Assembly: GCA_947652605.1 (NCBI GenBank)
Contig: OX393578.1
Location: 38,073,470-38,137,469 of the forward strand
Direction of reading: 5' to 3'
Source of the DNA: Elmis aenea
Lineage: Eukaryota > Arthropoda > Insecta > Coleoptera > Elmidae
Length of the DNA: 64,000 bases
In this document: positions 23,036 through 35,464 of the stretch, piece by piece
How positions within the stretch are numbered: the stretch's first letter is position 1
How the letters are laid out: every line of letters starts with the position of its first letter
The notes under the pieces: model-generated
The model's database searches: none
The model's input: the letters and a program-made list of their open reading frames with translations, nothing else
What the model was told of the DNA's origin: nothing
Translations under genes and position numbers: made by a program

Positions 23036-25760
23036 ATTATAATAACGTTCCACTGTTTTTTTCTTTTTTTTTGATCATGGGCTATAATCTGTTCTCTCTG
23101 TTCATGTATTTTTTGTTGCAAAAGAAAAAGAGCGCTTTGTATATTGTCCTTTTTTTTACTGTACCTACCCATAGTTACTGTTTCTCCTTGGTTTTGTTAT
23201 TTTTAACAAGTTGTCTTACTAGCTTACTAGAACTAAATGATTCTGTCAGTTGTTTTGGTTGTACATTTGCTCTTAATATCACAGGATCCGGGACAGGAGC
23301 TACGGTCACTTTGCTCTCGGTGCGGAGCTCAGGGATTGCATATTATTTACATACAGATGTTAGATGTCAATTCTGCTAACAGCGCAAATTGTACTAACAT
23401 TATTGTATGCAGCAGTTTCTAAAAGGAACATTGTTGTAAAGCTGTGTTTATGTTTACATTTATGATTTATGAAATGTATAAAATATATTATACAAACAGC
23501 AATGCTGCCAACATCTCGACATTCGTTTATGTTTGTATATAGAATAGCATAAAAAGTGTTCTCGAGATAAACAAGTAAGTGCATATTTCAAAGCCTCATG
23601 CATTAAGCAAAACAGTATTTATTGAATAGACATGCGAGTGCCATAGTCTGTCAAGAATATGAATTCAATACAGCAACAGAGTAACTTGAAAATGAACGGT
23701 TTCATAAATTGAAATTGTCAACATTAGGTTGTAAACTTTTTGGTTATACAATTAGTTTAAAAATCAATTGTTGATGTAACTTCGTTAGCTACCAATAAAC
23801 TGCTTTGCTTAACATTCACAGAAGTTTTATTTACAAATTTATTGGAATAGTTTACAACAATAATTATAATCATAATTCTGAAATCACACGTAAGTTCTGT
23901 GTCTAACAACTAATAATAATTTGAGAATATGACTCGACACGAAAGGTGCAAGAGGAATCGGTTAAAGAGAAGAATAATACCTATGAAACAAATAAATTGC
24001 ATACGTGTTTATCAAATGCAAAGTTTTTTATTTGCCTTTTTTTAAACTCTCAAACATCCTTGTAATCTCCTTAACCAGTCATCGATCGGCGCTGGAAATA
24101 TCTAAAATGCTGCTGCCTTAAACAAACCGCGTTTTAAATGTGAAATATATATGCGTAGCAAAATTTTAAGGAAATAGTGATGACAAAACACCTTTTTATT
24201 TATAAACCTAAACGCACAACCTCTTATTTAAAAAACGATCTACTTCATAACTATATTCAAAATTATTTAGGAGTCTCGTAGACTTTGTTCAACAATAGCA
24301 TTCAAATGACGTTTATGTTTTGTATATTTTGTAAAATATAAACAAGGTGTGAAACCGTTACAAAGCAAAACAAACATAGTTACATAATAGATATGATGTT
24401 TACATTTAATCTTGTTTTAATAGCTGCAAATATTTATCCATTTATTTTAAAAACAGGACCGCTAAACATCTTGTTTAAAGTAAAAACTTTATTAAGGATA
24501 AGACATGTTAAAAGGTTTACTGTGAAAAAACAGAAATGCGAAAGATTCAGCTTTGTGTTGATCACAGTGGGGTCTGGCAAAATGCCAACGCTTTGCTTTT
24601 GTCTGATTGATAATAGCAGTACCGTGTGTTTTCGCTTGAATTTTCTCATTGCTATTTAAATAAGAGTAAAATACTAATGCGAGATCAAAATCTGATTTGT
24701 TAAAATATCTTTAAACAAAGTAAGGTACTTTGAAAATTAAGACATTTTAAAAACTTTTTTAAGACACATAAGATATTAGTTGTTGCATTTGGTTGTAACC
24801 TTAAATGCTATGCGTAAAAGTAAATGTTAATAACTGCCTATTACTTATAGTTGTGTAAATCTGCGATTCGTCTACTCAAAAATATATTTGATTGACAAGG
24901 TAAAATGCGAAAATAAGCCTTTTTTATTAATGCTAATTTAATTTATTTGTTTACTATCATTAAAGAAGGTAATTTTTAGCAGTTATTTGTCGTGGAAGGC
25001 CCTGTAACATTTTTTAAATCTTTTATTTTTAGTTCTAAAATGACCTGAGACCTGATGCTTTCGGAACCAATCGATACCAAAAGAATTAAGACTTTAAATA
25101 GTTACACTTTCGAAAACAGAAGGGCGGTGGATATTTAGCTTTTATATATTTTTAAATTCAAATGTTTAGTATATAAAAATATGTAAACACACATAAACTT
25201 ATTAAAAGGACAACAAAATTACAAATCCTTGAATAAGCAGTAATATGACGCAGCAAATAACGTTTTCAATAACATCTTAGTTTACTTCGGCAAGCATTAA
25301 TCAATTTTTATAATTTGTTATATTTTATTGACAACACTTTTACAAGGTAAATTAAAGTAGCATTAACGCATCGTTATGAAATCGATAATTTTAATGTTTA
25401 ACCGATTTCGTACATCGGAGTATACATTTTCTGATTGTGAAAATATTATTTCCACATTTCTATTGTTTCCTGAAATGACAAACAAAAAGTTACAATTTGT
25501 CTATAATTTTGGAACATGTTTTTTAAATTATAATTGGAAAAAAAAATAACCACCATTTGTAGCAAGATCCATGCAAGTCTTCAAGTTTTTGGTGATAAAA
25601 ATTTTAAGTTACGGTAACTGATTAAAAACAAATTATTAAACTCATATCAATAACACATTTACACATATTTTGCTCATCATCTCTTATTGGAGGACTTTAA
25701 AAGTATTTGGTTTATATACTTTTAGTAAGAGATTAATTCATTTTTTAATGATATTTATCG
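23036..25760. other. Unassigned sequence, possible short exon on the minus strand
   Basis: About 2.7 kb without recognised repeats. At 23175-23335 on the minus strand a GC-richer open frame of about 53 codons includes VTVAPVPDPVILRANVQPKQ and ends in a stop. It has no recognised domain and no convincing splice acceptor; a plus-strand frame (23023-23379) overlaps it. The rest is A+T-rich. Confidence 0.35.
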
Positions 25761-25768
25761 GTTGTAAT

Positions 25769-26942
25769 CAGGGACTAAAAACAAAAAAAATACCGTTCGT
25801 TTCTGTTCGGAACGAAAACGATATATTTCGTTTTCGTTCTAACCGAAAAAATTCTTTTTTCGTTTTCGTGAACCGAAATAATAACGGTTAAAACCGGTTT
25901 TACATTTTTTTTTGTCGTCAAAAAATCAATTTTTTTTCTAGTCACCACAACCCTCTATAAATACGATAACAATATTTGCGTCTCCACTAAAATATAAACG
26001 ATGACGATGGGGTTTGATGCTCATGGACAGCATATTTTAGACTGGCGAACCATCGCCATATTAATTTTACCAAATCGTTAAACACATTAACATTTAACCA
26101 TTTTATTAAGTTTAACACCCGTAAGGTGCAAAAACACAACGTGATTAGGTTAAATTAGACACACAATCTTTATCTAAAAATATAAAAATATAGCAAGTGC
26201 TGTTTTAAATTTGTCTTAGTACTAAAAATCTATGCATTTGAATTAAATAAGATCCTGCTGTAATTATTTAAACACAAAATTAAAGACAAAAGAATCAATT
26301 CAAGTGGATAATTTACTAAAGGTTATAAATAAAAAACATATTAAAAATAAACTTATATTAACTTGAAATATACTTTAACTTTATAGTTTGTACATACCAT
26401 ACAATATACATTTTCACATTCCGTTAAATCTTACTAGCAACACATCTACCAATAAATCTTCTTTTACATTAGTCCTTTTCGAAGTAATAATAAATTTTAC
26501 TATTAATATGTCTAAACGCAAATAAAACATACACATTGATAATATATATCCAATCAAGTGTATATTCTATATTGATGAGCTAAAAAACAAATTAGAAATA
26601 GAGAATATCTGTACCGTTAATTGTGTTACACGAAATTGCAAGTATAAACAATAAAGTTGTTAATACATATTCACGTAAATATATGGAGAAAAGTGAAGTT
26701 CACTCATTTCAAGTGAGATTTTTTACTGCCTCGTGGAGTCTCCCCAGCACAGAAGGTAAATTCGCGTTTGTGTTTAACAAGTAAAATTTAAATAGTGATA
26801 AAACCGGTTTTGGAAAATATTTATTTCGTTTTCGTTCTTGAACGAATAATAATAATTTCGTTTTCGGTTTCGTTTTCGTTCTTAAAAAAATTTCGGTTAA
26901 TTTCGTTTAACGTTTTCGTTTTCGTTCCGTTCTCAGTCCCTG
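25769..26942. mobile_element. hAT element, inverted paralogue of 20251-22233
   Basis: The left end CAGGGACTAAAAACAAAAA and right end finishing CCGTTCTCAGTCCCTG are flanked by a perfect 8-bp duplication GTTGTAAT (25761-25768 and 26943-26950). Interior landmarks match the other copy in reverse, for example CACCCGTAAGGTGCAAAAAC. It lacks the two insertions found there. Non-coding. Confidence 0.92.
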
Positions 26943-26950
26943 GTTGTAAT

Positions 26951-29150
26951 ATGACAATTTTTTTAATTTTTTTTTTTGCAGAATATTTTTCATCTTGATA
27001 AAAGGAGTAAGTTGTTTGGTTTTCCAAATAATATATATCAAGGGATAAAAAGCATTGCATAAAACAAAACTATTGCAGCAAAAGCCCAGTGTGTTATAAA
27101 AAAGAGACGGATCGCTGCTGGGACAAAACTTTAAAAAAAAAAACGCCCCCTAACCCCACTCTTAAATTATGCTTTTAACATTAACATACATAGTTAGAAG
27201 AAACATTGAAAACTCTAAATATTTAAAAACGTTGCAAAACCATTTCAAAGCGACTTTTTTAAGTAAAGGCTTTAAAAGATACTTACAATCGTCTTTGTAA
27301 TAGTTTATATTGATATACTGCTGAAAACAATGAACTGGCGCGTCTTTCAGTGACATTGCTACTCACGTGGCTTCTAGCAGACTTCAGTAAAGATAATGTT
27401 AGTAACTAATTTACATGAAATTATTATTGTTACTTTGAGCAAAATATTAAAAGTATTAACTTCTAAACATGATTATTTGATAAAGATGTAAAAAAAAACG
27501 AATACAAAAATCAAATTTACAATAAAAGATAAATGCTGTAAATAAGAAAATTTTAATCTAACAACTTGGTCTTTTTTTGAATAACAAACGTCACAAATGT
27601 AATTTGTATGTTCTTTAGCATATGTAATTAATTATCACACTCCGCTCTTCTATATCTTGTTATGAGATTTTTTTTCGTTTGCAGAAAAATCATTTTTATC
27701 TTACATTTTTTGAACCTTTAACACCATCACTTGCATTATATCAACAGTACTCGCGTGGCGTCTGGGAGATTCCTCTAAGAATTTATTGATGTTTATTCAA
27801 CAACGTTATTACTCAAGAATGGCGTGAAGTGATTTAACGAATCATTGATTAGTGACAAGAAGGTACATGGGTTGGGGATCCCTCGCCCTTCTGGTTCCAT
27901 AGTTATGTTTGTTCTTTTACCCACTTGTGTCTCACAGACTCCACTCGAGTAATGGAGGGTTAAGGGATATTTTAGATTTTTATTACAATTTATAGGATAT
28001 CCCTTAATTGTCTTAAGCAGTGTAGATGAAATTTGTTTGCGCAAGTTTATAATTACTCGATGTTTTGTTTTTTTTTAACTAAGAGAAAAAACGGCGTAAA
28101 CTTGTTGTTTCTTAATACTTAAGATTAAATAACTAACAAATTGTCAAATATTCAATAATCAATATTTGTGGTTTGTGGTTGTATGATTAATAAATCAAAC
28201 TATCTATACATTATGGTGGGTCAACAAGCTAGTAGCATTTGGTTTCTGCAGTGCCACAGCACTTTCTGTTTTCCACCTTGAACCCTTTACATTCAGTATA
28301 TTTCAGCCATTTATTTACTACCCGCATGTCCCTCGACTACATTATATTACTCTCTTTTATGATGTACTGGCCAACATTAGGACACTAGTTATAAATGATG
28401 GTAGTTGATACAACTTCCATTACCGCCTGTGTCATTTGTTAAATCCACGAAAGTTAGCGTACGCCAGACAAAGAACTTCAAAAAATATTGTAGGAGCGCC
28501 CGAACAATTAGCAGCGCATTTAAACGTAGTCGGCACGTCATTTTTTCGTTTTTACATTTTCGTGATAATGTAAATATCTCAAAATCCAATTATGGATATA
28601 AAATTTGTATTACCCAACGTACTACAACCTTGTTTCGAGCAATGAATGAGTGTAAGTCGACGCGGATCGTAACAACATGCGAAAAATTTACGCAATTTTA
28701 TTTATTACAATTCACGTCATTGTGTAGGTTGCTGGAACATCGCAGAGTAAATGCTATGGATTTCCAATAAATAATCATCAAGCGAAACAGCGGATTAATG
28801 ACTGTGCACGGTGACAAATTTAATTTAAAACGTGCTATTTGCTCATTTTGTTATTTTTAAAACAATTAAGTACCTTAATTACTCCGTTTGATGTTTCTTT
28901 TTTAAAATTTTGTTTCCTTTGTGTTAAATGCATTATGCTTCATTAAGCTGTACATTTAATAGCCAGTGTTGCCATTAATTTATAAAGCTAAAATCAAATA
29001 AAGTGCATTTAATAGTTTTGCGGCATTATTTGTACGACAAAAAGTTGTAGGTATTTGGTATTGTAATTAAATTATTTGTTTTTATGTCATTCACATACCT
29101 TTTTATTTATTACTTAACTGTTTATGCATAAAAAATATATACGTTACCTA
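26951..29150. other. A+T-rich sequence, no gene recognised
   Basis: A 121-codon plus-strand frame at 28405-28770 is the longest here, but it is rich in Lys, Arg, Thr and Phe, carries no motif I know and is overlapped by a minus-strand frame. A small inverted repeat TAAGGGATAT/ATATCCCTTA brackets 27961-28006. Confidence 0.4.
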
Positions 29151-29275
29151 TACAGGGTGAGTCACGACGGACGCGTCGGAGTTTTATGGCGAAACGGTAC
29201 ATATTTTCCAATTTCTATCGCTGTTAGATTATGTAAGTCAATAAGGGCTACATTTAAAAAATATTTTCAAACATA

Positions 29276-29335
29276 CAGGGTGCTCCAAAAAAAAGTGGCA
29301 TATCAAAGTTATACTTTTTCTTATGGAACACCCTG
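29276..29335. mobile_element. 60-bp mini-element inside the foldback arm
   Basis: CAGGGTGCTCC at the left mirrors GGAACACCCTG at the right with one mismatch and is flanked by TA. The mirror copy lies at about 31264-31324 and the same unit recurs at about 54453-54509 in the second foldback copy, so it was present before the arms or copies formed. Confidence 0.6.
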
Positions 29336-29566
29336 TATATTTTTACATTTTTGGATTCCCCTTTAAATTTAATTCAAAAAATGTAAAAGGTTATATGGGT
29401 CTAAAGTCAACCGTTCTCGTGAAAATTGCATTTTCATGAAAATACACTATTTTCAAAAATTTTCAACATTTAAAAACTTTGAGAAGTCTGAAGAAATTCG
29501 CTTGGAGATAAGATTGACAATAGATTATGTAACACTTTGCACCACCTACATTTTTAAAATATTATA

Positions 29567-29644
29567 CAGGGCGTTTTTTACGCTTGGTCAAACTTGTGAA
29601 ACTTTCAACATCGATAACTCATTTTTTTTAAATACAACACCCTA
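29567..29644. mobile_element. Second mini-element inside the foldback arm
   Basis: CAGGGCGTTTTTTACGC begins after TA and the other side reads ACAACACCCTA before TA. The inverted similarity of the ends is short (about 7-8 bp). Mirrored in the right arm at about 30957-31034 and present in the copy at 54.7 kb. It may be an element or an intrinsic internal repeat of the foldback. Confidence 0.4.
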
Positions 29645-30255
29645 TATTTTTTTACACCGTCTTATAGGAAATTTAACTCTCTTTCGAAAATATTAATACT
29701 GTTTTTTACCTAAAATTGATATTTTCTGAGATATCGCGATTTTATTGTTAATTATTCCCAGGGCAAAGTAATATTTTCGAGTAGGATATGAAGGTAGACA
29801 GCGGTAATTTGAAACAATTGAAAGAAAGAACAAGAAAGTCTTAGTTTTATCTTTTGCCTACGCATTTTTGACATTTTTTTCTAATGAAGAGCAATCTCAC
29901 GTTTAAATCGAGATTTCTTAAAATTATTTATGCATTTATTTATTGGACCAGTATGATAAGATGATTACTAAATCCTATAAACCATTTTTTTGTTTGTTTA
30001 TGATACGTCACTCGGTTCTGCCAAAATGTGTTTGCCTAAATTCTGGGTCCACGCATTTTGCAAACACTGTGTTTTATACAGTGTGCACAATATTTAATGT
30101 AAGTAAGTGTTTATGGTGTGTTAACTAAAATATAAATACACAGAAAATATTTCAAATTGGGACCATAGTAACTTTAATTAAACATTTATAAAAATATTTC
30201 TAGTGATATCTAAAATGTAGGTAATAATAATTCAAAAACAAAATTTAACAGCCGA

Positions 30256-30360
30256 TTACAATAAATGTTGAACATGACGACCATCCTCTTGAATACACAT
30301 TATGATCCTCTTTTCAAGTGAACGTCTTACATTACGCAACATATTAGGAGTGATTGTCTC
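30256..30360 (-). pseudogene. C-terminal tail of a Tc1/mariner-class transposase
   Basis: Read on the minus strand the unique centre of the foldback gives ETITPNMLRNVRRSLEKRII followed by MCIQEDGRHVQHLL and a stop. The pattern ITP-x-MLRNVRRSL, a basic helix, then a G-x-H-x-x-H-L-L ending, is typical of the C-terminus of insect transposases with an N-terminal helix-turn-helix and a DDE_3 domain. The catalytic part is missing. The same stretch is present at about 55412-55525 in the second copy. It ties this foldback family to that transposase class. Confidence 0.7.
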
Positions 30361-31665
30361 AAAAGTTTTTGAATTATTATTACATACATTTTAGTTATCA
30401 CTAGAAATATTTTTACAAATGTCCAATTAAAGTTACTACGGTCCCAATTTAAAATATTTTCTGTGTATTTATATTTTAGTTAACACACCATAAACACTTA
30501 CTTACATTAAACATTGTGCACATTGTTTAAAACACAATGTTTGCAAAATGCGTGGAACCAGAATTTAAGCAAAGACATTTTGATAAAACCGAGTGTCGTA
30601 TTATAAACAAACAAAAAAATGGTTTATAGGATTTAGTAATCATCTTATCATACTGGTCCAATAAATAAATGCATAAATAATTGTAAGAAATCTCGATTTA
30701 GACGTGAGATTGCTCTTCATTAGAAAAAAATGTCAAAAATGCGTAGGCAAAAGATAAAACTAAGACTTTCTTGTTCTTTCTTTCAATTGTTTCAAATTAC
30801 CGTTGTCTACCTTCATAGCCTACTCGAAAATATTACTTTGCACTAATAATTAACAATAAAATCGCGATATCTCAGAAAATATCAATTTTAGGTAAAAAAC
30901 AGTATGAATATTTTCGAAAGAGAATTAAATTTCCTATAAGACGGTGTAAAAAAATATAGGGTTGTATTTAAAAAAAAATGAGTTATCGATGTTGAAAGTT
31001 TCACAAGTTTGACCAAGCGTAAAAAACGCCCTGTATAATATTTAAAAATGTAGGTGGTGCAAAGTGTTACATAATCTATTGTCAATCTTATCTCCAAGCG
31101 AATTTCTTCAGACTTCTCAAAGTTTTTAAGTGTTGAAAATTTTTGAAAATAGTGTATTTTCATGAAAATGCAATTTTCACGAGAACGGTTGACTTTAGAC
31201 CCTTATAACCTTATACATTTTTTGAATTAAATTTAAAGAGGAATCCAAAAATGTAAAAATATACAGGGTGTTCGATAAGAAAAAGTATAACTTTGATATG
31301 CCACTTTTTTTTGGAGCACCCTGTATGTTTGAAAATATTTTTAAAATGTAGCCCTTATTGACTTACATAATCTAACAGCGACAGAAATTGGAAAATATAT
31401 ACCGTTTTGCCGTAAAACTCCGACGCGTCCGTCGTGACTCACCCTGAATAATTGCGTACATAATTTAGTGCAGCTTGTATAAGAGTGTAAGAATAAACGT
31501 CTTTTTAAACAATATTTATATTTATTACTTACACAAACTACTAAATGTCATTAAGTAGCTAACTTCAAAACAATCTGTTTGCACTGTAATTTGTGGGTAT
31601 AGAATATAAATTGCACTGTTTTATGTATAGAGAATTATCTGTTTAATCCTGCATCTACCTAAATA

Positions 31666-31936
31666 CAATGCTGTGGAGCCGGTTAAAAACAGTCGACTCC
31701 GACTCCTAATTTTAGTAGTTTGAGTTTAACTCTGACAAAATTAAATAAGACTGACATTTTTAAGTGGGTCTAAAAAAAAATTAAAAAATTATTACAAATG
31801 TTTTACTTTTCTAAAAGCAGAAATACTACAAAACATGAACTCGGATAGTCGCAGTCGGTTCGTTTTTTTCCAACTCACTTCACCGACTATATGCTGAATT
31901 ACTACTCCGACACCACGATTCTGACACACAGCCCTG
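31666..31936. mobile_element. Probable hAT-type MITE, old
   Basis: CAATGCTGTGGAGCCGG at the left and the complement of CAGGGCTGTGTGTCAGAAT at the right resemble each other in the first 11-12 bp, and GACTCCGACTCC-like motifs lie beside both ends. The flanks do not show a convincing 8-bp duplication. The minus-strand open frame over it has no known content. Confidence 0.45.
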
Positions 31937-31939
31937 GCT

Positions 31940-33025
31940 ACTGACCGGGTCCAACAGACCCGACCTATTTTAAATAGCTGTCGCATGCATAATAATGGAA
32001 ATAATAAAATTGCTCTACGGAAATCATAAAGAACAAAATCAATTATTATTATAAACACCTTAAAACAAAAATAAAAAAGCATTTATATAGAAACAATTAA
32101 ACAGGCGGCAGATAAGTTTTTTTTTCGGGGGAAATGCATACAACAATTTGGTAGAAACATTTTTTTTGCAATCTTTGCATATTGTCTTCTTCTTCCTATC
32201 CTTTTCTTCAGGATTAAGCGAACATATTTTCTTTGATTAAAGTTTTTTCCAAGCAGTACTTGTTGACGGTTTAAATTGGTTTCCTATCTCATCTCCATAT
32301 TTGGCTAATAGCTTGCTAATCCAATTATACAATTTTGGTACCCTTTAAAGTTTTATTCGAAATTTATTAAATGCATTACTCTAATGTCAACCATATTTTA
32401 GAGTATGAGTAATGACCATTCTTGTCTATCTTTTCACACCATAGCAACAAGTCATCTGATCCATAGTAGGTAGTATAGTATATTTTTTTTAAAACTGCTC
32501 AAAGCGGATTAAGAAGAGGCAGAACTAAAGGAAACAAATGCACAATCTCCGTCTCTTTCTTTAAATATTATTTGTGTTTACAATTCAGTCTACGCCAATG
32601 AAAGTTGTCATCTAATTGAATGAATATTATCGCAAGCAGTCGAAATTTGATCTCTAATTATAGGTTCAATAAGGTTTAATTTGGGTTCTTAGGTAAAAGA
32701 AAATTAATATCTTTATCAGTGTTTCCCAAAATATTTTGCTTGAAAACAATTATAATTTAAAATCTATTATAGCGTATATAAGGTAATAAGCTTTTAGCGA
32801 GAACTTGTTTAGAACTGCAGCATTACGGTCATTATGCTCAAAGAAAAGCAATTAGGAAGAAGTGGTATACGATTATGATTTTAGGTGTTGTGCCATACAA
32901 ATCATTTAAGGTTTATAATCCAAGATTGTGTATGTACCTGGGTTGTTCCAACTGCTTAAGCCGATATGGGAAGTTTTATATGAGATATACTATAGTAGAT
33001 ATCGTTATATGTTAGCTTACTACGG
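31940..33025. other. A+T-rich sequence, nothing recognised
   Basis: Over 1 kb with no supportable feature. Confidence 0.45.
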
Positions 33026-33028
33026 AAC

Positions 33029-33437
33029 GTCACGATACGTTGTCGCTAGAATTTAATTATGGCTGTGGTTATTGCATCAAGAACATTTAAACTAAATGTT
33101 TTCCAGAGTTATACGTGCCACTGACCATATTCTTCGGAAAAATAGGGGAAAAACTGAAAAGCTGAATAATTAAAAAAAAAAATTCGATCGCGTTGGCCAT
33201 AAAACCGTCAAAGAGAAAATCTAAATTTTTCTATTTACTAATGCGCGCATCCTTTGCAAGTAAAATAGTGCAAAGTTTCTGAAAAAATCTTAAACGGTTC
33301 TGGAGAAAAACGGGACCTTTGTAAAAACGGTTTTTCCTATGTTAGACGCCTATGCAAGTCGCATAGATATAGTTATACAGATGTACCACAACTTCACGAA
33401 TCATAGCGCTTATGCAGGGGTTTCGTTTTTACCGACA
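33029..33437. mobile_element. FB-A foldback element, copy 3, right half missing
   Basis: It begins with GTCACGATACGTTGTCGCTA and runs through TTTTCCAGAGTTATACGTGC, CGATCGCGTTGGCC and TTTGCAAGTAAAATAGTGCA to GCATAAGC-type central sequence, then stops. The central segment (TTTTCCTATGTTAGACGCC) is inverted relative to the copy at 20414, as expected when the middle can flip between arms. The right arm is absent. Confidence 0.75.
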
Positions 33438-33439
33438 CA

Positions 33440-34275
33440 TCTTAATATCTTTAATATAATATTATTTGTAATAACAGAAAATCTTGATACCACGTAAATA
33501 AAAACTTCGTGTTCGAGTTTCGCAGAAGCTTTTTTTATTCTGTATTATCTATTTCTATATTTAAAAGCATTGCGACATTTGCAAAGTTAATTAGATTTTT
33601 CACAAAGCTCGCCTGTTCATCATCATCATAATCTCTCTCATTAGCTCCCATTTGCTCCTACTCAAGCCAGTTTCCGACACTTACATATTTAAAATAAAGG
33701 TTTAAAATAAAGGATAACTGAGAAGCTGAAATGGACTATTCCACCGTAGGCTGCAAACGTTAGCGTTCGCTTTAACGACAATTTACTCGTAATACTGTTA
33801 ACTTTTCTCTGTTTTACGTTAATTGGTTACAGAATATTTGTTTCAACGATCCTTTTATTAAACGAATTTTGCAATATACAAAACCAGTGGAATCACTATC
33901 TTTCAGTCAATTTGTTTTTTTAAAGCTGAACATTCTATTGGGAGGAAATTATTTTGCCAATTATTTTGCACGACATATAACTCTGCATGGCTTAAAATTG
34001 CAATTATAAAGTTAGTTTAAAATAGTTTCCAATGTTCCTAGGCAACCTTAATATCCAGTTGGTTATTCCACTTTCCTAACATAAATTGCTTGTTATATAT
34101 AACTGAAAATCGCTCTAATTAGCTAATAATCGTATCATGGAGCCCATTTAATTCGATTTTAATTATTCGAAACAACAGTCGTATAAAATTACCAGAGTTA
34201 AAACTCTTGTACCACTATTAAATCTCAACAATAGATATTTCAAAAAACCGATGTAAATATTTTTAAGGTGAAATG
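33440..34275. other. Unassigned sequence
   Basis: About 840 bp of A+T-rich DNA with no feature recognised. Confidence 0.4.
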
Positions 34276-34277
34276 TA

Positions 34278-35462
34278 CAGGGTGGTCTATTTTCGATGCC
34301 CATACAGGGTAACTCGGTTATTAGCAGAGATAGTAAAAAACTAAGTACGTAGTCTCGATTTATTTTTTCGAGAGAAATTCATTGCCGTAAACACATTTTT
34401 GATATCTTTTTTAATTTTCGAAATATAGCCAAAAACCGATTTTTGGCACTTTTCAAAAATGTTAAATATCTCGCTTAAACAAAAAGATGGAGAAACACTT
34501 TGAAGACATTTTTAACATGTTTTTTTGTGCTTAATAAGGTAGCGATGTTCAATCGTTTTTTACTCATGTCAATACCGATATTATTACACCTAACTTTTTT
34601 ATTTTAAATGGCAACCATAAGCTAATTATATATTTTTGAAAAGCGCAAAAAATAAGCTTTCGATTCATGTCAAAGCCAACTATGGTTGCCATTTAAAATA
34701 AGAAAGTTGGGTGTAATATATCAATATTCGTATGAGTAAAAAACATTTGAACATCGCTATCTTATTATGCACAGAAAACTGTACCCAAAATGTTTTTAAA
34801 GTTTTTCTTTATATTTTTTTGTAAGCGAGATATTTAACATTTTTGAACGGTGCCAAAAATGGGTGTTGGCTCTATTTCGAGTATTAAAAAAGACATCAAA
34901 AATGTTAAATATCTTGTTTTAAAAAAAAGATAGAGAAAACTTTAAAAACATTTTTGGCATGGTTTTTTGTCCATAATAAGATAGCGATGTTCATTTTTTT
35001 TTACTCATACGAATATTGATATATTACACCCAACTTTCTTATTTTAAATGGCAACCATAGTTGGCTTTGACATTAATCGAAAGCTTATTTTTTGCGCTTT
35101 TCAAAAATATATAATGTGCTTATGGTTGCCATTTAAAGTAAGAAAGTTAGGTGTAATATATCGGTATTGACATGAGTAAAAAACAATTGAACATCGCCAT
35201 CTTATTAAGCACAAAAAACCATGCCAAAAATGTCTGCAAAGTTTTTCTCTATCTTTTCGTTTAAACGTGATATTTAACATTTTTGAAAAGTGCCAAAAAT
35301 CGGTTTTTGGCTATATTTCGAAAATTAAAAAAGATATCAAAAATGTGTTTACGGCAATGAATTTCTCTCGAAAAAATAAATCGAGACTACGTACTTAGTT
35401 TTTTACTATCTCTGCTAATAACCGAGATACACTGTATGGGCATCGAAAATAGGCCCACCTTG
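34278..35462. mobile_element. TA-flanked foldback with repeated inner arms (CAGGGTGGTCTATT ends)
   Basis: CAGGGTGGTCTATTTTCGATG and the right end finishing CGAAAATAGGCCCACCTTG are mirrored; TA flanks both (34276-34277 and 35463-35464). The arms contain ATGGCAACCAT-bearing segments that occur four times in alternating orientation (about 34600, 34685, 35050 and 35125), so the element is a palindrome built from palindromes. No coding remnant was found. TTTCAAAAATATATAA and GTGCCAAAAAT motifs recur at regular places. Confidence 0.88.
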
Positions 35463-35464
35463 TA

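Larger units (their letters stand above)
29153..31446. mobile_element. Large foldback element, about 1.1-kb arms (CAGGGTGAGTCACG ends)
   Basis: CAGGGTGAGTCACGACGGAC at the left is mirrored by the sequence ending in GTCGTGACTCACCCTG at the right, and the arms pair almost continuously to a short centre near 30240-30360. TA precedes the left end; AA follows the right. The centre encodes, on the minus strand, the C-terminal tail of a Tc1/mariner-class transposase. Both arms contain the same nested mini-elements in mirror order. A truncated second copy is at 54330-55780. The matching open frames at 29436-29696, 30888-31163 and 54613-54873 are parts of the arms and not genes. Confidence 0.92.

Noticed and set aside
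28405..28770. 121-codon plus-strand frame, the longest outside transposons
   Set aside because: No domain, biased residues, and a competing frame on the other strand; not enough to call a gene.
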